A program made the translations under genes and the position numbers. DNA of 64,000 nucleotides, taken from the NCBI RefSeq assembly GCF_021462225.1, contig NC_061804.1, positions 44,331,975 to 44,395,974 on the forward strand, read 5' to 3'. Below the pieces are notes generated by a model. It did no database searches, was not told where the DNA came from, and saw only the letters and a list, made by a program, of their open reading frames with translations. Below are positions 56,954 through 64,000 of this stretch, piece after piece. This stretch comes from Girardinichthys multiradiatus. Its lineage: Eukaryota; Chordata; Actinopteri; Cyprinodontiformes; Goodeidae. The stretch's first letter is position 1. Each line of letters begins with the position of its first letter.

Positions 56954-57330
56954 CAGTGGAGAGAACCAGTATTTGATACACTGCTGATTTTGTAGGTTTT
57001 CCCACATGAATGCAAGCCAATATTGTGTCACCCTGTACTGGCCCTTTTCTTTGTTTTAAAGGGTTGAAAACCTCTGTCTGGGTGGCAGTGCAGACGCCAC
57101 AGAGTGTTGTAGTATTTCATGGAGACCAGATGTGCTGGTAATGCATCTCCACTGATGAAACCAGAAACTGCTATTTAAAAAAATAAAATAACAATTTGCA
57201 TACAACTTTGAAATATTTAAATGAATTTTTCTAAGGAACTACAGTGTGGTGAACAAAGTATTTCATACACTTCCAAATTTGCAGGTTTTCCCACTTGCAA
57301 AGCCTGTAGAAGTCTTAGGTGCTCTTCAAC
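56954..57330. repeat. Two direct copies of a Tc1-type terminal sequence
   Basis: 'acagtggagagaaccagtat' (56954) and 'acagtgtggtgaacaaagta' (57240) both continue with TTTGATACACT/TTTCATACACT and then 'gcaggttttcccac'-like sequence. They resemble a known type of fish Tc1/mariner terminus, in the same orientation and about 290 bp apart. No transposase lies between. Confidence 0.55.
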
Positions 57331-57639
57331 TGTGAGTGACGGAATCTAAAACAAAAATCCAGAAAACCACATTGTGTGATGTTAAGTAATTAACATGCAT
57401 CTTATTGCATGACATTTGCGTTCAATCACCTAACAACCAGTAAGAATCCTGGCTCTCACAGGCCTGTTAGTTCTTCTTTAAGAAGCCCTCCTGTTCTCCA
57501 CTCATCATCACTTCTGCGATTGTCTCGCCTGTCGCTCCTTCCATCACCAAAGAAAAACAGCTTAGCTCTTGTGGCTGTGAGCCACGACACATGACAAGAG
57601 CTTCAATAAAGTTTTAGTTTATAACGTGCCTCATTTAAT
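57331..57639. other. Non-coding sequence
   Basis: A frame at 57409-57594 is Ser/Leu-rich and ends shortly before an AATAAA at 57605. It could be an LTR end or chance; I cannot decide. Confidence 0.35.
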
Positions 57640-57782
57640 ATTTTGTGTCAGTAACAGTAACGATGTAACGTTGAAAAAAGTAATTTGTTTGATTACTCCT
57701 TACTGAAAAAAGGAACGCCTTTAATTCAATTCAATTCAAAGAGTAACGCCGTTTATTTTAACGTCGTTATTCCCATCACATA
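57640..57782 (-). repeat. hAT-type terminal fragment
   Basis: The minus strand starts 'tgatgggaataacgacgtta' and continues 'aaataaacggcgttactc', a sequence style typical of hAT-element ends in fish. A second end was not found. Confidence 0.45.
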
Positions 57783-58120
57783 ATGCAGATGGCTATGAGT
57801 ACATACCTATCTGCATTAAGGGTATGCACCTTTTATTGTGTTTTGTAATTGTGATTGATTTCTCTTGCTCTCTGTGGAAGACACGCGTTTTCTCTCCCTC
57901 CCTCCCCGCTGATCCTTGCTTCTGCTTTTGTCTGTATTTTTCTCAGAGCCTCGCTTTGCATATCCTCCAAAATTGTAAATTTTGGATTTGGTCAGCTGGA
58001 CTCTCAACGTAACTGATCAAATTTTTTCAATGGGAAGACAGGGTAAAGGAGAGCCCCCTTGTCCAGACAGGAAGTTCTTCTCTCGATACACAATGGATTC
58101 TTGGCAACAGCGAAAAGATT

Positions 58121-58342
58121 GTGTGCCTGACTATGATGTCGGTCGAGGACGTAGACGATGTGTACATATCTGGACTTTTGATGACAGGATTTCTGTTTTT
58201 TGGAGTTGGAGGTTACCTTGCTTATCGAGTGATTCACAAAATGTGGGCGGCTGTTCAAAGCATTCCAAAGCTGCCTGCAATGTTGGATGGATTCTGTAGA
58301 GCGATCAACACTCAAAATCGCAAGCTGGACACGATTATTTAA
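58121..58342 (+). CDS. Small hypothetical membrane protein ORF
   Basis: This 73-codon frame has one strongly hydrophobic segment, SGLLMTGFLFFGVGGYLAY, at about residues 17-35, followed by an amphipathic stretch with VIHKMWAAVQSIPKLPAMLD and a Lys/Asp C-terminus ending LDTII at TAA. The acidic N-terminus (SVEDVDDVY) and basic flank after the span suggest a single-pass protein. I do not recognise the family. The surrounding 58020-59160 has no other coding evidence and is probably a repeat. It could be an accessory protein of an unnamed element, or a chance ORF. Confidence 0.35.
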   Translation: MCLTMMSVEDVDDVYISGLLMTGFLFFGVGGYLAYRVIHKMWAAVQSIPKLPAMLDGFCRAINTQNRKLDTII

Positions 58343-59159
58343 CAGAATTGCAGCCTGGCAGCGGTTGGACACAGAGGTAAAAGGATATAATCTTGGAGAA
58401 GTTGTACACTCGAGATCTACAGAAAGTACCAGAAATTTGGCTATTTGGATTTGCACTTGAGACATACCAGTAAAACTCTTGAAGTGGTTGGAAATTCACA
58501 ACTGCCTGAACCACAACATTTATTGTTTTTTTAAATCTGGCGTCCCAGATGCCTTGGCAACTTTTGCTAACTGGCAATCGACAAAATATCTCCTGGATGT
58601 TATATAAACACGACGCTCTTCCCCAGCACTCCCCTACCAGCTGTGTGCTGATAGGACTATGCGGCAGATTGATAAAACCTCCACCTCTCTTCTCAAGGAC
58701 AATGGTGCTTCTATCAGTGTTGACAGTCTAATTCTTGCAAACACACTCAGAGTTATGTATTCGCACCCTCAAGATTCCACCATACCCTTGCTAAATTGTA
58801 ATTTATGTGTGTGTTGCTTACCCCTGCTGAGGTTTTTTGTACTACTTCAGACTGTATTCTGCTAATATTCTGAAATATGATTTTTTTTCCTCCTATTTTA
58901 CTTTACATGAATGTGTGATTTCATTACTTTTCATAGATTTTCAGATTTCTCAGAAGGATTACCAGCGAAAGCCAAATATTATTAGTATTTGAATGTTTGG
59001 ACCTTTCTTCTAGCACAGAATGAATTCCTTACCACAGAGGACTTAATGATCTAATTACCTCTATTAGAAAGATGGATTAGAACCAGCTCTTACCAGTAAA
59101 CCCCAAAGGATTATTATTGTCATTTGATTTGTTTTTCTGTGTTTGTGTTCCCTTACAAG
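58343..59159. other. Non-coding sequence downstream of the small ORF
   Basis: No supported ORF. Probably part of the same unidentified repeat as the upstream 300 bases. Confidence 0.35.
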
Positions 59160-60190
59160 AAGGACAAATTAGTCTGTTTAGAAATATGTTGAGTCGGACA
59201 GTAATGGCATGGAAACTAAAGGAATGGACAGCATGACATAGCTCCTCCCCCAAGGGCGGATCTCAAATGCCCCAAATGTCCAAGCAAAACAAACACAACC
59301 TGACCAGGGTGGGCGGAGAGGGTCTCGGTTTGCGGGCAACCGCCATCGTCCCTTACCTAACCAGAGTTCAAGACGGACAACCCGGGTGGTCATCCCAGAC
59401 CAAAGGTTCAGGGAGGAGGGACAGGACAATGAAGACGGTGAGGTCCAGGAGGCGGCAGCAACAGCAGGGATGGGACCCAGGCAGCTGGCGATGAAGAACC
59501 AGCTCACCTGGCGGTCAGCATCGATAGTCCAGCAGCAAAGCATGAGACTGGTGGAAACGCCTGATGAACTCTCGCAGTAGCTCGTCCTGGCACCATCATC
59601 GGGGTGACCGATGCACCCGAGGCCAGCTCGGCATAGCCGGGATCCTTCTCAGATCCACCAAAAACGCGGCCCGCAATGGAGGTCTGTGGCGGTGCTCCAG
59701 GGATCTGCGACGGGACTGGTGAGGCATGGCAGATGAGGGTAGTGCATCCCCGAACCCCCCAAAGACAAGAAGAGGGGGAAGAGACAGCTCTCTCTTGAAC
59801 CCGTCCCGACCAGGAACTGGAGCAGACTGCGGTTCGTCCACCAATCGCTCAGTAACTGGAACCGGAGGTGAAGGCTGCTCAGCTTCAAGCTCCTCCCGAA
59901 TAGGAACAGGTTGCGGCTCCTCCTTGAACCACCCAGGAACCAAACCGAGAAGCGGCTCATCCACAAACCACTAGGGGTCGGAACCAGGCAGTGGTTCGTC
60001 CTCGGACCGCTAAGAAACAGGACCAGAAGGTGGAGGCAGCTCGACCTCAAGCTGCCCCAGGACAGGAGCAGGAACAGATTGTGGCTCGTCTCCGAACCAC
60101 TAGGGGTCGGAACCCGGCAGCGGTTCATTCTCGGACCGTTCAGGAACCAGACCAGAAGGTGGAGACAGCTCGACCCCGAGGTATGTTTAC
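59160..60190 (-). pseudogene. Pro/Glu-rich repeat-encoding fossil
   Basis: On the minus strand 60190-59596 reads repeated acidic-proline phrases (for example DEPQSAPVPGR, EEPQPVPIREE, LSPPSG) and then a basic block, SRRRSLEHRHRPPLRAAFLV. The DNA has two units about 128 bp apart sharing 'accactaggggtcggaacc' (59970 and 60098). 59543-59178 is a further open frame of 121 codons on the same strand. Several stops break the whole. The style suggests a variable-repeat linker in a retroelement protein, but no enzyme domain is present. Confidence 0.45.
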
Positions 60191-60708
60191 AATTTGATTA
60201 ATTTACACTGCTAGCTACTTCACACTGTAAGGCTGTGTAATGCTGCATTATGTGATACCGCTGCATTATGTATTAAATATAAAAAATCCTGGCTTCAAAA
60301 ACCATTGTCACTGAAACCAGATTTTGTAATAATTGCCATAAAATGTAATAAGAACCATTAAGACCTTTGGCAAGAGTTTCTCCTACATTATATAATAACA
60401 TTATTACATTTTGCGGTATCTATTACAAAGTGGGGCTGTTGCTTTTTTTTTTTATTGTATTGTTATTATTACTATTAATGCTGCAATTATGCAATAAATG
60501 ATCTCAAACCAGTGTTTGCATTCATTCTAATCAATATCCGTTTATGAGCTATAGGAACCTTAGCAACCTGCGCTGTAAAAACAAAAAGGAAAATGTTTCT
60601 CCTAACATTAAAAGAAAGAAGCATTCTATCTAATAATATAATGCAAATTGAACAGAAAAGATAATTCCCTAGACTGTAATATTCACATCCCTATAAACAA
60701 CAATTCAC
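60191..60708. other. Non-coding AT-rich spacer
   Basis: Contains a T-run at 60443-60452. Nothing recognised. Confidence 0.5.
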
Positions 60709-62530
60709 TTGACTGGCCAAAACTGTATAATGGACTTTACCAGGAGACCTACAATCATTGGGAAAGCAGACAATGTTGTGGTGTATCACACCCAAACAGT
60801 TGATGAAAGGCTCATCTCAGCTTTCTGTACTTACATCATCTTCAACCTGGCATACCCAAGATACCTGAAGAACACTCTAACACCTTTGTTCCTCCAAAGG
60901 TACACTGAAAGAATATTTGAGGATGGGGACCAGCCTCTACCGTTAACTGTCACCAGGAAAATAAATCTCTATTGACACTATGCCTCATCCCTACCATTGC
61001 CCCAAAAGCCCAAGGAGGGCTTTCACCTTGATTAAGCTGATGAAGCTGATTGACAGTCCACATTTATGAAATATGAGTCTTTTAGACGACATGTGTACAG
61101 AAAACAGAGTCAAAATTTTAGGTCCTAACAACGAATGTGATGAAAGTGAAGGTGAGCTTGACATTGATAACTTCGGTGTACCTTTGACAGAAAAAGTTAT
61201 TGAATCTCCTCCCTCTTATGGTGAGCTGTTAATTAGTTTTAAAAAAAATCTTAAAGTCTTTTAAAATGCAGAGAAAAATCATCTTCCAGTTTCTGTTCAA
61301 GAGCAGATTGTTGATAATCTTAAATTTTTTATGTGTTTTTTTCAAGGAGAATTATGATGCTTTTATTGGTTACCACATGCAGAAAAGTGGTTTTGATATC
61401 TCAAAGTCTCCAGAACTGGAAAATGTTCCAGTCCCTTCCATTCTAATGATTTTTTTAGCGAAGAAATAAAGGCTATTCAATCTCCATATTTGATGAAAAA
61501 CCATTGCAAATCTAAGCTTGATATGACTGAACCTATCCATTATAAGTTAAGAAACTCAGTAGGAAAAACCATTGCCTCATATTCATATGTACCCATTAAT
61601 AAAGTGCTGAAAAGTTATTGTTCACATGATGACATTCAGGATAATATCTTTTCTGAGCATAATCCAAAGATGGACAATAAGTTTCTAACAGACTATTGTG
61701 ATGGCAGCATTTTCAGACAACACCCCTTTTTCAAAGCTCATCCAAATGACTGCGGCTGCCTTCTTATGAAGATGAATTTGAAGTAGTAAATCTTCGAAAC
61801 AAACACAAACTATGTGCATTTCATTACAGCGTAGGGAATTTGCATAAAAGGCATAGATCTCAGCAGAGACATATAGTTAGCATTGTTGGTACGGTACTCA
61901 TTTGTTAAGCAGTTTGGCTTGAATGTCGTCTTAAAATCTCTACTAGATAATCTTGAAAAACTTGCCACTGTTGACTTTACACTGAAAATGACACTGAGCA
62001 CACAGTTAGGGCTGCTCTTGCAACTTTATCTGGTGAGTGGATTCACAATGTCATTTAACTCTGGTAGAATTTGTTGCTATTGTATGGCTACTTATGATGA
62101 TATTAAACACTTGTTCAAGGCAGACAGCTTTGTTTTAAGAACATCTGAGGTTCATCAGTGCCACCTTGCACCCATTCAACAGAATCCTGATAATGAAGCA
62201 ACATATGGTGTTAATAGTTCCACTCTTTTTGACAAATTACAGTATTTTGATGTTCCAAAAGCTTTACCACTGGGCATAATGCATGATCTGTTGGAGGGTA
62301 TAATTGTTATGAAACTAGTCATTTGCAAAGCTCAAACAGAAAAGCACATAACAATAAAATAGATAAATAAAGAACTGCAATAAATATGCATTGGTCAAAA
62401 TGACAAAGCTAATAAACCAGTGCTTTTACCAGAGAGATTACAGAAATTTGGTGTCACTGGATCTGCCTCTCAGAAATGGTGCCTTTTTAGGTTGTTGCCT
62501 TTTCTGCTGGCACACAATGTAAATATTAGC
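60709..62530 (+). pseudogene. Large DNA-transposon transposase fossil (EnSpm/CACTA-like suspected)
   Basis: Successive open pieces lie at 60709-60975, 61073-61264, 61490-61786 and 61883-62362, then a further readable stretch to about 62520. The 61883 piece contains FNSGRICCYCMATYDDIKHL, VLRTSEVHQCH and LPLGIMHDLLEGIIV; the last piece reads GVTGSASQKWCLFRLLPFLL. The Cys-pair, HxxxH-like and MHDLLEG combination is what I associate with a large fish transposase family of EnSpm/CACTA type. The earliest piece (60709) may belong to a different protein. Frameshifts and stops show it is inactive. The family name is a low-confidence inference. Confidence 0.55.
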
Positions 62531-62589
62531 ATGTTTTTCTGTTATGCCGTGAGATTTCTCAGTTTGTCATGGCACCAAAGGTGAGAAGA

Positions 62590-62940
62590 GTTAGGGCCTG
62601 ATCTTCAAAAGGTTTGCGTGTACTAAACCGCACGCAAACCTGTATGCCTCCGCAAAGCTACAAATGACGTGGTAATCGGATTGCGTGTGCAAAATCAACA
62701 GAACTGCAGGCGCAAACCTTTTAGCGTGTCTGCCTTCATGAAAATGCAAAACACATGATAATGACCCAAATGTGCAAATGCATGGGACAAGGATGTGCAA
62801 CCCGCACATCGCAATGCAATTTTCCAAACCTGAAAGGGATTGCGGGCAGAATTTTAGTGCGTGAATTTAGCACGTTTGAAATTCAGTTGCTAACTGAGAC
62901 GCAAAAATGTTTTCTGTCTTTGGCCAGAAGGAGGCATAGA
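62590..62940. mobile_element. MITE-like element, Harbinger-type end suspected
   Basis: Starts near 'gggcctgatcttcaaaaggt' and is rich in GCGTG, GCGCAAA and TTTGCG motifs in both orientations, a style seen in short non-autonomous elements. The string TTTGCGTG near the left and its inverse CACGCAAAC at about 62630 form a short hairpin. I could not fix the right end or a target duplication. Confidence 0.45.
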
Positions 62941-63203
62941 TGAAATGTCAGACGATATGGAGAAATAATCTTCTGTACATGTGCCAACAGATTTGGGTTG
63001 GTAAAAAAACAAATAGACGAGAATAGAGGATTCTATGTATGATTATCTAAACTCTGATTAGGAGCCAATCACAAACAATAGCCATGATATAGAAACTCCT
63101 TGAAACACTTTTTTCTTGCGTCTTGATCATTCCAGCATAACTTCGCTGTCAGTGAGATCATCTGCTGAACACGCATAGAGGTCATGGAAATTACGAACAT
63201 TAA
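62941..63203. other. Spacer before the piggyBac-type element
   Basis: No gene. TTAA at 63200-63203 is the insertion target of the following element. Confidence 0.6.
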
Positions 63204-64000
63204 CCCTTTAAGTACCGCCATAGCGCCGGCGCTATGTTCCTTGCACGGCCGAAATAGTATTACCGTAACTCCGTGAAAGTTCGCTCAATCTGAAAACTTA
63301 CAACGCTCACAGAGAGCTGCGAATCACTGCTTCCTGTCGACTTATATTCTTGGGTGTATATTACGGTAATGTGAACCCTACCGCGAAAACCGCAGCTTTG
63401 AAAAAAGACGAGAGAGGGAGAAAAGGAGATAGAAAGAAGTATGGAGTAAGCTAGCATTAGACAACGTTATATAGTAGGTATTCTGAGTGTTTCTGCGCGT
63501 TTCTGGTTGTGTCTACATTTTACAAGACACACATATAATGTATGGAAGACCGGCAACGACTATAAAACGGCCGCTACGGTTCATAGAGGAGAGTGGCGTG
63601 GAGGATTCCTCTTCTGAACTGAGGTATGTTTTTAGCATAAATAGTTTGTAAGATTTAGAACAAATTTTGTGTTTAGCTCAATTTTATCATTATTATTATT
63701 TGCCAGAAAGTGTTTATGTAACATAATGTGAGACACATCTATTATTTGTATATTACAATGATAGAAATCATTGTGTTTGCTGCTACTGTAAAAATGAAAG
63801 ATTTTCATTTGTTATCCATTCTACTTTCAGCACTTACCCCACTGATGAAGAGTCCTCCGGTGACAGGTACTGACATTTTGCGTTGTATATAGTTATTTAT
63901 TTCTCATGTGTAAAATGAGGAAAAATGAAGCACTTGTAATTGAAAAAAACTTTTTCAGTTTGGAGAAATTTAAGCTACACTGCAAATGATTTTGAGTGTG
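63204..64000 (+). mobile_element. piggyBac-type DNA transposon, left end (runs off window)
   Basis: Immediately after TTAA the sequence is CCCTTTAAGTACCGCCATAG, matching the CCCTTT-type terminus and TTAA target of piggyBac elements. A perfect 18-bp palindrome, CATAGCGCCGGCGCTATG, lies at 63219-63236. About 330 bp from the end a transposase-like N-terminus begins. The right half is beyond the window, so completeness is unknown. Confidence 0.78.
63538..63866 (+). CDS. piggyBac-type transposase, first exons (partial)
   Basis: Predicted exon 1, 63538-63623, reads MYGRPATTIKRPLRFIEE then an acidic-Ser end before donor GTATGT. Exon 2, 63831-63866, is preceded by a pyrimidine tract and AG (63829-63830) and reads TYPTDEESSGD before donor GTACTG. 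The two join in frame. The acidic, Ser-rich N-terminus is normal for piggyBac transposases, whose DDD catalytic domain would lie downstream outside the window. A possible third acceptor at 63957 gives a stop ten codons later, so the true third exon is probably elsewhere. Exon structure is inferred from splice motifs only. Confidence 0.55.

Overview
This is vertebrate nuclear DNA, almost certainly from a ray-finned (teleost) fish. The evidence is the repeat content: Tc1/mariner elements with fish-type ends, Ty3/gypsy chromovirus-type LTR elements, L2/CR1-like and other APE-type LINEs, tRNA-derived SINEs of fish type, TTAGGG-bearing interspersed repeats, and AT-rich intergenic sequence. I found no host protein-coding gene, tRNA or rRNA that I can defend. 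The window is an intergenic or heterochromatin-like transposon landscape, and its interest lies in the nesting of the elements and the precise insertion scars.

Layout, left to right. At 1-3195 the 3' end of a LINE is split by two Tc1/mariner elements lying end to end: one with a DD38E spacing and an intact 353-aa transposase gene, the other DD36E and broken. At 3250-4150 is a hAT transposase fossil on the minus strand. A gypsy element lies at 4196-9240 (5' LTR, gag, protease-RT-RNase H, truncated integrase and chromodomain-like tail, no 3' LTR), followed by half of a Tc1 transposase (9325-9860). From 11267 to 24227 is one endogenous retrovirus bounded by two related LTRs and a CTGC duplication, with a tRNA-Ser-type primer site and a decayed env but no recognisable gag or pol. 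It has been invaded by a 1.46-kb solo LTR (minus strand, CTAC duplication) and a 2.4-kb non-coding interspersed repeat.

At 24710-28812 are two near-identical DD34E Tc1 copies, one carrying two nonsense codons and the other a 250-bp internal deletion. A LINE with an 11-bp target duplication (29071-30856) has lost the middle of its ORF. Two solo LTRs (31034-31730 and 34892-35563), microsatellite and telomere-like repeats, and a second DD36E copy (36761-37954) follow. At 40510-42500 an L2/CR1-like LINE contains both an antisense LINE fragment and an antisense SINE. A complete-looking SINE sits at 44748-45118.

At 47466-54118 a second LTR retroelement, with a GTCC duplication, interrupts a C-rich repeat. 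It keeps gag, protease and integrase segments but no reverse transcriptase, and its two LTRs match only over about the first 200 bases. The solo LTR at 16659-18119 belongs to the same LTR family. The right end holds a Tc1 fossil (55290-55540), TIR fragments, an unassigned small membrane-protein ORF (58121-58342), a Pro/Glu-rich repeat region, a large-transposase fossil (60709-62530), a MITE-like block, and the start of a piggyBac-type element (63204 to the window edge) with two short in-frame exons.

Only three things look possibly functional: the DD38E transposase at 363-1424, the piggyBac start that leaves the window, and perhaps the small ORF at 58121. Identifications rest on recognising motifs by eye; no database search was run.
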